DNA of 64,000 bases from the NCBI RefSeq assembly GCF_014191375.1, contig NZ_JACHWN010000001.1:744001-808000 (forward strand), read 5' to 3'. Both the position numbers and the translations under genes were made by a program. The DNA comes from Mesorhizobium sp. RMAD-H1 (GTDB lineage: Bacteria; Pseudomonadota; Alphaproteobacteria; Rhizobiales; Rhizobiaceae). How positions within the stretch are numbered: the stretch's first letter is position 1; every line of letters starts with the position of its first letter. The notes beneath the pieces are model-generated. The model did not search any database. It saw only the letters and a program-made list of their open reading frames with translations, and was not told where the DNA came from. This document shows positions 53,906 through 63,676 of the stretch, in pieces.

Positions 53906-54060
53906 GAGGCATGGATTCCAGTGACAAGCACTGGAATGACGGCAATTTGGCTGTTGGCAGACAATCTTCGACCTTTCCGTCTTCGGAACGGTTACCGATG
54001 GGGTGAAATCATCTCCACCCCCGTCATTCCAGTGCGCGTCACTGGAATCTATGCCTCAGC
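53906..54060. repeat. Family A repeat pair between convergent gmk and rsmA
   Basis: Perfect hairpins 53915-53937 (ATTCCAGTG, loop ACAAG, CACTGGAAT) and 54026-54048 (loop CGCGT), inverted, about 90 bp apart. The 283-bp gap contains nothing else recognisable. Its place between convergent operons suits transcript ending. Confidence 0.75.
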
Positions 54061-54120
54061 GAGGCCGCCGCTGCTGCGATGAAGACAGAGCTGCTATGGA
54101 ATAGGCAAGTCGTTTAAGCC

Positions 54121-54945
54121 TCAAACCGCATTCGCCAGCGCGACCAATTCTTCCACGCTCAGCGTTTCCGCCCGGCGCGTGCCGTCAATGCCTGTCTTCT
54201 CCAGCAGCGCCTCGCCGCCGAGAGGTTTGAGACTCTGGCGCAGCATCTTGCGCCTCTGGCCGAAGGCCGCCTGCGTCACACGGCCGAGCTTGACGGCGTC
54301 ACAGGCCAGAGGCTTGTCGCGCGGCACGAGATGGACGACAGAAGAGGTCACCTTCGGCGGCGGGGTGAAGGCTTGCGGCGGCACGTCGAAGGCTATTTTC
54401 GCCTCTGTAAGCCAGCCGGCCAGCACGCCGAGCCGGCCATAGGCATCGCTTCCCGGGCGGGCGACGATGCGCTCGGCCACCTCGCGCTGAAACATCAGCG
54501 TCATCGAGGCATAGAAGGGCGGCCAGGGCTCGGCCAGCAGCCAGTTCAGGAGCAGTTGCGTGCCCACATTGTAAGGCAGGTTGGCGACGATGCGCGGCTT
54601 TTCTCCCCCGGTCGCCAGACTGCCGAAATCCTGCTCCAGCGCATCGCCTGATATGACTTCCAGCCGTCCCGGATAATGCGAGGCGATCTCGTCCAGCGCG
54701 GCCAGGCAGCGCTCGTCGCGCTCGATGGCGGTCACCACGGCGCCTTGCGCGAGCAGCGCGCGGGTCAGTCCGCCGGGGCCGGGGCCGACCTCGATTACCG
54801 GCTTGTCCTTCAAATCACCCGCCTGGCGCGCGATCTTCGAAGTGAGATTGAGGTCGAGCAGGAAATTCTGTCCGAGCGATTTCTTGGCCATCAGGCCATG
54901 ACGCTCGATCACGTCGCGCAGGGGAGGGAGACCGTCAATGCTCAT
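54121..54945 (-). CDS. rsmA: 16S rRNA dimethyladenosine transferase
   Basis: 274 residues. SAM motif [16 protein letters not shown] and catalytic [18 protein letters not shown] at the N-terminus is typical of RsmA/KsgA. Dimethylates two adenines near the 3' end of 16S rRNA. ATG overlaps the pdxA stop (ATGA). Confidence 0.96.
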   Translation of the reverse strand: MSIDGLPPLRDVIERHGLMAKKSLGQNFLLDLNLTSKIARQAGDLKDKPVIEVGPGPGGLTRALLAQGAVVTAIERDERCLAALDEIASHYPGRLEVISGDALEQDFGSLATGGEKPRIVANLPYNVGTQLLLNWLLAEPWPPFYASMTLMFQREVAERIVARPGSDAYGRLGVLAGWLTEAKIAFDVPPQAFTPPPKVTSSVVHLVPRDKPLACDAVKLGRVTQAAFGQRRKMLRQSLKPLGGEALLEKTGIDGTRRAETLSVEELVALANAV

Positions 54946-55964
54946 TTACGGGTATTATCAGCCAGTTTCCGCGCCAGCCGCAGCGCGGCGATGAGGCTGT
55001 CCGGCCGCGCGACCCCCTTGCCGGCGATATCGAAGGCCGTGCCGTGGTCGGGCGAGGTGCGGATGAAGGGCAGCCCGAGCGTGACATTGACCGTCTCGTC
55101 GAAGGCGAGCGCCTTGGCGGGGATCAGCGCCTGGTCGTGATACATGCAGATCGCCGCGTCATAGCCGGCGCGGGCGGGTGCATGGAACATCGTATCGGCC
55201 GGCAGCGGACCGCGCACGGCGATGCCCTCCGCCGCCAGCGCCTCGACGGCGGGACGGATGACGGCGTCGTCCTCCTTGCCGAGCGCCCCGCCTTCACCGG
55301 CATGCGGATTGAGCCCGGATATGGCGAGGCGTGGGTTCGCGATGCCGAATTTTTCCTTCAGCTCGCGGGCGGTGATGCGGGAGACGGCAATGATCTCGTC
55401 GGTGGTCAGGACCGTGGGGACCTCGGCCAGCGGAATGTGGATCGTCACCGGCACGGCGCGCAATTGCGGTCCTGCCAGCATCATCACCGGCTTGCAGGCT
55501 TTCCTCGTATGCGCTTCGGCGAGCTCCGCCAGAAATTCGGTATGGCCGGGATGGGCGAAGCCGGCCTCGTAGAGCGGCTTCTTGGCGATCGGACAGGTGA
55601 CGACCGCTGCCGCCCTGCCGTTAAAGCAGTAGCCGACCGCCCGTTCGATCGCCTCGATGATGCCCGCGGCATTTGCCGCAAGCGGCACACCGGGGCTGTC
55701 GGCCTGGGCGTTCTCCAGCGGCACGACCGGCAGAAAATCAGGGAAAATCGCTGCCGCCTCGTCGGGCTCGCAGACCCGCAGGGCAATCGTTTCGCCAAAC
55801 TGTTTCGCCCGTGCGCTGATGAGATCGGGATCGGCGAGAAGAAAGAATGCCGGCATCTCTGCCGCCTTGCGCGATTTCCAGGCGGCGATGGCTATTTCCG
55901 GCCCGACGCCGGACGGATCGCCGCCGCTGACGGCAAGCGGCGGCATTTGATCCGATGTGGTCAT
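54942..55964 (-). CDS. pdxA: 4-hydroxythreonine-4-phosphate dehydrogenase
   Basis: 340 residues; NAD-dependent step of pyridoxal-phosphate synthesis. [11 protein letters not shown] near the N-terminus, metal ligands in [14 protein letters not shown] and [11 protein letters not shown], and [21 protein letters not shown]. Part of the lptF-rsmA operon, 9 bp after surA. Confidence 0.95.
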   Translation of the reverse strand: MTTSDQMPPLAVSGGDPSGVGPEIAIAAWKSRKAAEMPAFFLLADPDLISARAKQFGETIALRVCEPDEAAAIFPDFLPVVPLENAQADSPGVPLAANAAGIIEAIERAVGYCFNGRAAAVVTCPIAKKPLYEAGFAHPGHTEFLAELAEAHTRKACKPVMMLAGPQLRAVPVTIHIPLAEVPTVLTTDEIIAVSRITARELKEKFGIANPRLAISGLNPHAGEGGALGKEDDAVIRPAVEALAAEGIAVRGPLPADTMFHAPARAGYDAAICMYHDQALIPAKALAFDETVNVTLGLPFIRTSPDHGTAFDIAGKGVARPDSLIAALRLARKLADNTRK

Positions 55965-55973
55965 AAGAAGGGC

Positions 55974-56927
55974 CTAACGGTTGACGATGGTGGCTTTTGC
56001 CCGCAGTTCCTTGAGATAGTCTTCGCTGACTTTCTCCGCCTGCTGATCGCCGCCCTGCTTCTTTTCCGCATCTTCCATGGAGAAGACGAGCTGCGCGACG
56101 CGGTCGTCGGAAACCTGGCGCTTCGAGCACACGGCCAGGAATTCCACGCCCTTTTCGGTGTCATGGACGGGGGTCGTCTGGCCGACACCCGTCTTCTTGA
56201 CGTCATCGGCCCAGTCGCCGGGCAGGCGCGGCTCGATCACCCGGCCGAGATCGCGCACCGTTACGTCGATGATGCCTCTGGCAAGCTGCCGCGTGTTGCC
56301 GCAATTCTGGAAACGCGAGCGGAAGGCATTCGCCTCCTGCCGGCGCTTGGCGAGAAGAGCCTGGCGCTTGTCGGCCGGGATGACGAAAATCACCTGCTGC
56401 AGCAGATATTCGCTCGTGCTCGGCTTGGCGCCGCCCTGTTGGCGCATGCGCTGCACCGCTTCCTGCTCGCTGATCATGCCTTTCTCACGGAAACGCGCGC
56501 TCAGGACCCGATTCCAGCCCATCTGCACCATGATGAAGGTCTTGAAGTGCTCCGGCGTGACTCCGGCCTTGTTGAGAACCTCGGAAAGCTGCGCCGTCGT
56601 CAGCTTGTTGCGCGAGGCAAAGCGCGCAAAAGCCTCGTCGATTTCCTTATCGGGGATGGAGACGCCGCGACGTTTCATCTCCATGCGCTTCAGCATGTCG
56701 TCCGTCAGTTCCTGGCGGGCCGTCTGCGTGAGATTGCCCTTCTTGCGCTGCAATTTGAGAAAAGCCGCCCGGCGGTTGATGTCGTAGGTGGTGATCGGAT
56801 TCTTGTCGACCAGGATCTCGATCTCGTTCGCCACGGCGGGGTTGAGCGGAGCCTCACCACCGAGAATCGCAACGCTTATGCCGGTTGCCAGTATCGCAGC
56901 AAAAAGCCTCTTGCTGATTTTCATCAT
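55974..56927 (-). CDS. SurA N-terminal-domain periplasmic chaperone/PPIase-like protein
   Basis: 317 residues with a signal peptide (residues 1-33). A SurA_N-type helical domain with KNPITTYDINRRAAFLKL and a parvulin-like region (about 170-290) follow. E. coli SurA is about 430 residues with two parvulin modules, so this version has at most one and its catalytic pattern is weak; it probably acts mainly as an OMP chaperone. Directly downstream of lptD, its likely client. Start may be either of two adjacent ATGs. Confidence 0.8.
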   Translation of the reverse strand: MMKISKRLFAAILATGISVAILGGEAPLNPAVANEIEILVDKNPITTYDINRRAAFLKLQRKKGNLTQTARQELTDDMLKRMEMKRRGVSIPDKEIDEAFARFASRNKLTTAQLSEVLNKAGVTPEHFKTFIMVQMGWNRVLSARFREKGMISEQEAVQRMRQQGGAKPSTSEYLLQQVIFVIPADKRQALLAKRRQEANAFRSRFQNCGNTRQLARGIIDVTVRDLGRVIEPRLPGDWADDVKKTGVGQTTPVHDTEKGVEFLAVCSKRQVSDDRVAQLVFSMEDAEKKQGGDQQAEKVSEDYLKELRAKATIVNR

Positions 56928-57062
56928 GTCTCTTCCCGATTTTTTGAAGCCATTCTGGCAAATTGGCCGGAAAACTTCAAATCGCTCGCATGTTTCATGC
57001 AGGTTCCTGCATCTATAAGTGGCGTAGTGCGGCGAAACGATGGCCTTCCGCGCTCTGCAGTC

Positions 57063-59414
57063 CTACCGCGTGAACGAGGACGAATTGGTGCCGAGATCGC
57101 CCAGGGTCCGGAAGGAAATGGTGAAGCCCACCCCGTGGGAGGCTTCTTGCTCGCCTGGATTGCGCGTCTGCAGATAGGTCATCGCATAGGTGAAGCACTC
57201 ATCGTCATAGGCAAGGCCGGAGGAGGCGCGAACCAGCGTTTCCGAAACGAAATCATACGTGCCGGAGCCGAAGACGCGCCAATTGTCGGTCACCTTGGTC
57301 GAGCCCGCCACCGTGATTTCCTGCCGGTCCTCTGTATAGCCATAGGCGGGCTGCGCGTCGATGAAGGCATATTGCATCGAAAGGGTCGTGCCGCGCCAGC
57401 TCTGTTGGGCTTCCAGCTCGCCGCGGCGCACGTCGAACGTCTCTTCGTCGAAACGCCCGCGCGCCGCGAAAGACAGTCCCTTGGAATTCGACAGGCCGAT
57501 CATGGCGACATAATCCGAACGCGCCGACTCCAGGCCTGATTCCGCGCCGACACTGACGAAGTCGCTTTCGGCGAAGGAGTTCACGCCGCCCAGATGGAAG
57601 GATTGGCCGGCAAGGCCGTAGATGGCCCAGTCATTGCCGAAATTGCCGGAATAGCGGACGCCGAGATTGGCCCGGTGGCCGCCTTCGACGCGGTCATAGC
57701 CGGAGAATTTGTCGCGCTGGAACAGCGTCGTCGCATCGAAGACGAAGCTCTGCGCATCCTCATTGGGAAGCTCGCCCGCATAGCGCTCGTTGTTGCGCAG
57801 GAAGACCTGCGCCATCGGCTCGATGATATGCGTCGTGCTCGTCGTCGAGAACAGGATCGGCCAGCGCATTTCGAGGCCTGCCGTCGCCATGGCGCGGAAG
57901 GCTTCCGAGCGGACGGTATCAACGACGCCGGTCGCGTCGAAATCGCTGTTGACGCCGATGCCGTCGCCGCGCAGCGCCAGAAGCGGCGTGATGACGAGGC
58001 CGCCCGGCATGATGAAGGTGCGCTTCCACTCCGCCTCGCCGGTCAATCGGCCGCTGCTGCCGCTCAGTCCCGGAAGGCGGGGATAGGGCGCAAAAGGTGG
58101 GGTAGAATCGGCATTCTCGCGGTAGATGCCCTGAACGTTCATGTCGAAATTCAGTTCGCCGCCATAAACCGGATCGGGCGCCGTATAGGAATAATCGATG
58201 CTTGGCAGCACCCAGGGCTGCTTGGAATTGATCTCGTTCGGATTATCGGGCAGCAGGCTTTCCTGCACGTTGAACTTGTAGAAGTGCAGGTCGAAATAGT
58301 TCCTGCCGCTCAATCCGGTCAGATAGATCTGGTTCGTGATCGTCGACGAGGTATAGCCCGCCAGATCATAGGTGCGGCTGAAATTCTTGTCCGATTGGGC
58401 GATCACGTCCCAGCCGAACGTCCAGCGCGGATTGATCTGGAACCGGCCTTCTGAAGCGATCATGCCGCGATCGGTGTTTTCCCGGTCGATCGTTCCCGAA
58501 TCGAACTCCTCCGGCTTCATCTGATGGATGCCGGCGGCCCGCAGATTATATGTGCCGTTCTCCAGCCTGTGACGCCATTCCACCTCGTTGAGGAATCCCT
58601 GCTGGGTATAGGCGGTGTTGGAGAAGGTGAGATCGTAATTGGGCGCCAGGTTCCAGAAATAGGAATTGCGGACACCGAAGCCTAGCTCGTCCTTGTAGCG
58701 GAAGCCGGGGAAGAGAAAGCCGCTCTTGCGCTTCACCGTCGGATCGGCCATCTCAAAGCTCGGGAGATAGGCAAGCGGCAGGCCGAACATCTCGAAGCGG
58801 CCGCGCTCGAATCGCACGGTCTTCTTGGTGCCGTTCCAGATGATCTTGCGCGCCTTGATCTGCCAAAGCACCGGCTTGTCCGGGTTTTTCTTGCAGGGCT
58901 CGCAGGCGGTGTAGACGCCATTGTTGAAGGTGGTGATTTCCCCATTGCTGCGCTCGGCGCTTTCGGCGGCGAATCGGGTGTTGTCCACCGTCTCCACGCG
59001 CAACGCGTTGACGAAGCCGTCGCGGAAATCGTCGGTGATATCCATATGGTCGGAATAGATGCGGTTGCCGTCGCGCTCGACGATCTCGACATTGCCCTCC
59101 GCCACCATCCGGTTGGTGCGCTGGTTATAGGTCACCTTGCGGGCGACGAGGCGATTCCCGTCATATTCGATCTGCACATTGCCCTGCGCCGTGACCGTCT
59201 GGGCGTCATTGTCATAGACGAGCTCGTCGGCCTGGAGCACCATCCTGGCATTGGGGTCGGTCTGGAAAGCGCCTGACAAATCGCCCTGCGTCTGCGCGGA
59301 CTGCGCATGCGCGGCGGAGAGGGCAGGGGCCATAAGGACGCACGCCAACGCTGTCCCGCGCAAAAACCACGCGAGCCGCGCCGGTAACACCGTGCGGGCT
59401 TTACTCAATCCCAC
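57063..59414 (-). CDS. lptD: LPS-assembly protein LptD
   Basis: 783 residues. Signal peptide (about 1-38), a periplasmic OstA/LptA-like jellyroll (about 50-180: VLQADELVYDNDAQTVTAQG, GNVQIEYDGNRLVARKVTYN) and a C-terminal outer-membrane barrel. Inserts LPS in the outer leaflet with LptE. GTG start overlaps the lptG stop as TAGTG, with GGAGGATG upstream. Confidence 0.93.
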   Translation of the reverse strand: MGLSKARTVLPARLAWFLRGTALACVLMAPALSAAHAQSAQTQGDLSGAFQTDPNARMVLQADELVYDNDAQTVTAQGNVQIEYDGNRLVARKVTYNQRTNRMVAEGNVEIVERDGNRIYSDHMDITDDFRDGFVNALRVETVDNTRFAAESAERSNGEITTFNNGVYTACEPCKKNPDKPVLWQIKARKIIWNGTKKTVRFERGRFEMFGLPLAYLPSFEMADPTVKRKSGFLFPGFRYKDELGFGVRNSYFWNLAPNYDLTFSNTAYTQQGFLNEVEWRHRLENGTYNLRAAGIHQMKPEEFDSGTIDRENTDRGMIASEGRFQINPRWTFGWDVIAQSDKNFSRTYDLAGYTSSTITNQIYLTGLSGRNYFDLHFYKFNVQESLLPDNPNEINSKQPWVLPSIDYSYTAPDPVYGGELNFDMNVQGIYRENADSTPPFAPYPRLPGLSGSSGRLTGEAEWKRTFIMPGGLVITPLLALRGDGIGVNSDFDATGVVDTVRSEAFRAMATAGLEMRWPILFSTTSTTHIIEPMAQVFLRNNERYAGELPNEDAQSFVFDATTLFQRDKFSGYDRVEGGHRANLGVRYSGNFGNDWAIYGLAGQSFHLGGVNSFAESDFVSVGAESGLESARSDYVAMIGLSNSKGLSFAARGRFDEETFDVRRGELEAQQSWRGTTLSMQYAFIDAQPAYGYTEDRQEITVAGSTKVTDNWRVFGSGTYDFVSETLVRASSGLAYDDECFTYAMTYLQTRNPGEQEASHGVGFTISFRTLGDLGTNSSSFTR

Positions 59415-60502
59415 TAACCATCCTCCTTGTGCAGTAGAAAGGAGACCCCAAAAAACATTGCGATCAAGACGGGAACCCAGGCTGCCACGAAGGGCGGCAC
59501 GAAACCGGCGGTCCCGAACGCCTTGACCAGAACAGTCACGACATAAAGCACGAACCCGGCGAGGACGCCACCCAGAATCATCGTTCCGGATTGCCCAAAC
59601 CTCACAAATTTCAACGAAACTGTTGCAGCAATGAGAGTCATCGCCATCAGAAGCGCCGGCAATGCCAGCAGAGACTGAAAATGCATGTCGAATGCATTGG
59701 CCGAATAGCCGAACGATTTGGCGATCTCGATCTTGCGGCGCAGTTCGAAGAACGGAATCGTTTCCGGCGCGGCAAGCTTTTCCTCAACGAATTCAGGGCG
59801 CAGCTGGGTCGGAATACGCATTTCTGCGATTCGCTGCGGTTCCTGCGCCAATGCGAATCGCCTGACGTCGTTGAGCTGCCAGTAGCCGTTCTTCAGCTGT
59901 GCCGTCCTTGCGTCGAATCGCTCCGTGATGGTCTGATCCTTGCCGAGTTGGATGAAGGTCGCATCCACCAGCGTGGCGCCGCGGTCGAGAATGTTCTTGG
60001 CGCCGATGATGGTCTCGCCTTCGTCGGTCTTCTGGCGCAGCCAGGGCACGCGCAGCGCCGAGACGTCCGTCACCTTGCCGCTGGTCCATGAGGCCTGGAT
60101 TTCCTCCGCCTTGGCGAAACCATAGGCGGCGAGCGGGTTGAGCAGGAAAATGGTGGCGAGACCGAAGAGGAACGCGCCGAAGCAGGCCGGCAGGAGGAAC
60201 TGCCAGGCCGACACGCCGACGGAGCGCGCCACGACGAGCTCATATTTGCGATTGAGCGAGATCAGCGTCGCCATGGCGGAGAACAGCGCGACGAAGGGGA
60301 TCATCTGCTGCATGATGAAGGGGATGCGCATGGCCGAAATGCCGAGCGCGCCCCATGTCGAATAATCCGGCAGCGCCGACAGCTTGCCGGCATTCTCGGT
60401 AAAGTCGAGCAGCAGCGCCAGCGCGAAGATTCCCAGGAGGAAATAGCAGGTGATCTTCACATAGCGCAGGAAGAAATAGCGCCCGAGGGTCCAGCCGATC
60501 AT
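59414..60502 (-). CDS. lptG: LPS export permease LptG
   Basis: 362 residues with six membrane segments of the YjgP/YjgQ family: IGWTLGRYFFLRYVKITCYF at the start, periplasmic jellyroll in the middle, and MILGGVLAGFVLYVVTVLVK near the end. With LptF and the LptB ATPase (not here) it extracts LPS from the inner membrane. Overlaps lptF by 4 bp and lptD by 3 bp. Confidence 0.93.
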   Translation of the reverse strand: MIGWTLGRYFFLRYVKITCYFLLGIFALALLLDFTENAGKLSALPDYSTWGALGISAMRIPFIMQQMIPFVALFSAMATLISLNRKYELVVARSVGVSAWQFLLPACFGAFLFGLATIFLLNPLAAYGFAKAEEIQASWTSGKVTDVSALRVPWLRQKTDEGETIIGAKNILDRGATLVDATFIQLGKDQTITERFDARTAQLKNGYWQLNDVRRFALAQEPQRIAEMRIPTQLRPEFVEEKLAAPETIPFFELRRKIEIAKSFGYSANAFDMHFQSLLALPALLMAMTLIAATVSLKFVRFGQSGTMILGGVLAGFVLYVVTVLVKAFGTAGFVPPFVAAWVPVLIAMFFGVSFLLHKEDG

Positions 60503-61707
60503 GAGCGGCCTCCCGTCCGGTTGTGCCGCAACCCCGTCAGTTTCGCGGCAAGATCGCCGGCCAGTTGCTGCAGGGCATCGAAGCGGTCATGCAGCTTGTC
60601 CGACCATTTGGCGGGTATGGCCATGCGTCGGCCCGTCGCCAGCATGTAGATCGCGACCAGGCTGACCCCGAGCGGCACCGCATACATGAGATAGATGTAA
60701 TCGGCGCTCTTGTCGGCGCGTTCGCCGGCGAAATAGCCTGCCCAGTAGACGACGAGCGACAGGGTGATGGCGGTGAAGGAAGCCGAGATGCGCGCTTCGC
60801 GATAGGAGCGGGAATCGCCCGCCACCGCCAGCGCGATCAGGGCAAAGACCAGCGGATAGAGCCATTGGGTGAAACGCTTGTGCAGTTCCGCCGTAAAGCG
60901 CATCGGCTTTCGCTGGTATTGCGGATCGTTCGGATCCGGATGGAGCAGATAGCTGAGCGGCCTGTCCTTGGCATAGATCACCGTCTCGTCGGCGGCAGCG
61001 GCGAACTGGCTCAGGTCGAAGGCATAGGTGTTGAACTTGATGATCGAGACATTGCCCGTCTTCACGTCGCGGCGCTGCACCTCGCCGTTCTGCATCAGGA
61101 GCACGTCGGTATCGCCCGCCCTCGCGACATAGCCATCAACGGCATAGTAGATGAGGTCGATATTGGGATCGCGCGAATCGGCGATGAAGAGACCGCCGAT
61201 GTCACCGTTCTCCTTGCGCTCGGCGATCTGCACATAGAGATTGTCGCCGAGCTGCCGGAACGTGCCTTCCTGGATGACCACGTTGATGAGATCGGCGCTC
61301 GCGTCCGCGATCATCTCGCGCATGTTGAGCCGGGCATAGGGATCGACGAAATTCGCGATCAGGAACGAAGCCACGGATATGGCGGCGGCAAGGAGCAGGA
61401 TCGGCCGCAGCACCGCCGAGCGCGGGCTGCCGGCGGCATTGATGACCACCAGCTCCGAATCCTGGTTCATGGTCGAAAGCGTCTGGGTGATCGCGATGAC
61501 GAGCGCAAACGGCATGACCAGCGGAATGGCCGAAGGCAGGAGCAGGGAGCTGAACTGCAGGATCGTCTGGAAGGTCTGGCCGCTTGTCGTCAGGAAATTG
61601 ATGCGCTGCAGGACCTGCACCGTCCATGTGATGCCGACGGCAGCCGAAAGCACGGCGAAGAACATGAGCGCGACGCGGCGCAGGATGTATAACTCGATCA
61701 ACTTCAT
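60499..61707 (-). CDS. lptF: LPS export permease LptF
   Basis: 402 residues, partner of LptG. ELYILRRVALMFFAVLSAAV opens it, the conserved PLVMPFALVIAITQTLSTMN and NQDSELVVINAAG coupling helix follow, then the periplasmic domain and last three membrane segments. First gene of the lptF-lptG-lptD-surA-pdxA-rsmA operon; its upstream ribosome-binding site is weak. Confidence 0.93.
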   Translation of the reverse strand: MKLIELYILRRVALMFFAVLSAAVGITWTVQVLQRINFLTTSGQTFQTILQFSSLLLPSAIPLVMPFALVIAITQTLSTMNQDSELVVINAAGSPRSAVLRPILLLAAAISVASFLIANFVDPYARLNMREMIADASADLINVVIQEGTFRQLGDNLYVQIAERKENGDIGGLFIADSRDPNIDLIYYAVDGYVARAGDTDVLLMQNGEVQRRDVKTGNVSIIKFNTYAFDLSQFAAAADETVIYAKDRPLSYLLHPDPNDPQYQRKPMRFTAELHKRFTQWLYPLVFALIALAVAGDSRSYREARISASFTAITLSLVVYWAGYFAGERADKSADYIYLMYAVPLGVSLVAIYMLATGRRMAIPAKWSDKLHDRFDALQQLAGDLAAKLTGLRHNRTGGRS

Positions 61708-61955
61708 TTATGGAGTTACATCCTGATCCCGTTCCACTGGCGGCACATCCTGCCCTCGCGGATGGATATGTCCCATTCTGAATACATACGCTACCCGTCC
61801 TTGGCTAAAAATGGGCGAATAAACGCGGTGAACAAATTACTAAAGCGTGATCGAACGCGCCATAGGCCTTGCCGTTTTGCCGCGTTCGTTTCACATGAAG
61901 GAGACAATTTCGCGACTCTCCACGCCTTATTCTCGTGTCTCACCCTGGAGTTATC

Positions 61956-63449
61956 ATGTCTAAACGTCCTTCCATCGGCTTTTCCGAATTCTCCGCCCCC
62001 GAAAAGGGTGTCGCTATCGTCCTGGTCACGAAGGACGGCAAATTTGCCCGGGAAGCCGAAGCCATTGGCGGCGCCTCGCTGATTGCCCGCTTGATCGAAA
62101 TATCGCAGTTCAAGGGCAAGCTGGGCGCGACAGCGGAAACAATGGCGCCCGAGGGGGCGGGAATCGACCGGGTGGTGCTGGTCGGCGTCGGCGATCCGGC
62201 GAAGCTTGCCAATGACGACTGGCTGAAGATCGGCGGCGCCGCCTTCTCCAGGATCGGCCATTCCAGTACGGCTTCCGTCACCTTTGCCCTGCCGGAAACC
62301 CAGCTTTTGCCGGAGAATGCAGCCGATTTCGCGCTTGGCATGCTGCTTCGCGCCTACCGCTTCGACAAGTACAAGACGAAGAAGAACGAAGATAATGGCG
62401 AGGAGCCGAAGGGCGGCGTGAAGATCACGCTGCAGGCCGAAAATCCCTCCGCCGCCAAGAAGGCGTTCGCCGATGCGGAGGCCATCGCCGCCGGCGTCAA
62501 GCTCGCGCGCGACCTCGTCAACGAGCCGGCCAATGTCATGGGCCCGGTGGAGTTCGCCGAGGAGGCGGTGAAGCTCGAAAAGCTCGGCGTCAAGGTCGAG
62601 ATCCTCACCGAAAAGGAATTGAAGAAGCTCGGCATGGGCGCACTGCTCGGTGTCGCGCAAGGCTCCGTCCGTCCGCCGCGGGTCGCGGTGATGGAGTGGA
62701 ACGGCGGAAAGAGCAAGGAGAAGCCCGTCGCCTTCATCGGCAAGGGCGTGGTCTTCGACACGGGCGGCATCTCGATCAAGCCGGCCGCCGGCATGGAGGA
62801 CATGAAGGGCGACATGGGCGGCGCCGCTGCCGTCACCGGTCTGATGCATGCCCTTGCCGCGCGCAAGGCGCGGGTCAATGCCGTCGGTATCATCGGGCTT
62901 GTGGAAAACATGCCTGACGGCAACGCGCAGCGCCCTGGCGACATCGTCACCTCCATGTCGGGCCAGACGATAGAGGTGCTCAACACCGATGCGGAAGGGC
63001 GTCTCGTGCTGGCCGACGCGCTCTGGTATGCCAATGACCGCTTCAAGCCGCGCTTCATGGTCAATCTGGCGACCCTGACCGGCGCGATCATGGTGGCGCT
63101 CGGCCAATACCATGCCGGCCTCTTCTCCAATGACGACGAACTGGCGGGCCAGCTCAATGCCGCGGGCCAGGCGACGGGCGAGAGGGTCTGGCGGATGCCG
63201 CTTGGCCCCGACTATGACAAGCTGATCGATTCCAAGACCGCGGACATGAAGAACATCGGCGGCCGCTATGGCGGCGCGATCACCGCCGCGCAGTTCCTCA
63301 AGCGCTTCGTCGGCGACACGCCCTGGGCGCATCTCGACGTGGCGGGAACGGCCATCGGCGCGCCGAACAACGAGTACAGCCAGTCCTGGGCCTCGGGCTT
63401 CGGCGTGCGGCTGCTCGATAGGCTTGTAAGAGATAATTTCGAGGGTTAG
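61956..63449 (+). CDS. pepA: Leucyl aminopeptidase
   Basis: 497-residue M17 peptidase. Metal and catalytic motifs are [30 protein letters not shown] and [14 protein letters not shown]. Cytoplasmic hexamer; also a DNA-binding recombination accessory in E. coli. ATG at 61956 follows CTGGAG; a GTG at 61935 is an alternative. Divergent from lptF across 248 bp in which I see no clear operator. Confidence 0.95.
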   Translation: MSKRPSIGFSEFSAPEKGVAIVLVTKDGKFAREAEAIGGASLIARLIEISQFKGKLGATAETMAPEGAGIDRVVLVGVGDPAKLANDDWLKIGGAAFSRIGHSSTASVTFALPETQLLPENAADFALGMLLRAYRFDKYKTKKNEDNGEEPKGGVKITLQAENPSAAKKAFADAEAIAAGVKLARDLVNEPANVMGPVEFAEEAVKLEKLGVKVEILTEKELKKLGMGALLGVAQGSVRPPRVAVMEWNGGKSKEKPVAFIGKGVVFDTGGISIKPAAGMEDMKGDMGGAAAVTGLMHALAARKARVNAVGIIGLVENMPDGNAQRPGDIVTSMSGQTIEVLNTDAEGRLVLADALWYANDRFKPRFMVNLATLTGAIMVALGQYHAGLFSNDDELAGQLNAAGQATGERVWRMPLGPDYDKLIDSKTADMKNIGGRYGGAITAAQFLKRFVGDTPWAHLDVAGTAIGAPNNEYSQSWASGFGVRLLDRLVRDNFEG

Positions 63450-63476
63450 GCAGATCGGTTTTATGGAATCGCTAAT

Positions 63477-63637
63477 CACCCCCCTTTGCCCTGCCGGGCA
63501 TCTCCCCCTCAAGGGGGGAGATTGGCTGATATATCCTTTTTCGCTCACTCCGCGACATTCGAGATTGATGCCGAACGTTCATGAAGGCGAAATCTCCCCC
63601 CTTGAGGGGGAGATGGCCGGCAGGCCAGAGGGGGGTG
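63477..63637. repeat. Mosaic palindromic element, family B (RIME-like), copy 5
   Basis: About 160 bp with CACCCCCCTTTGCCCTGCCGG and the inverse ending CCAGAGGGGGGTG, between pepA and holC. Centre contains TTCATGAAGGCG as in copy 4. Confidence 0.8.
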
Positions 63638-63676
63638 CCTCGAACTGCCGGGTCCGCCGGAACAGGAACCGCTCTC

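Noticed and set aside
55044-57539. 831-codon plus-strand open frame opposite pdxA, surA and lptD
   Set aside because: High-GC antisense shadow; the minus-strand genes show full motifs and this translation is Arg/Asp/His-rich without domains.
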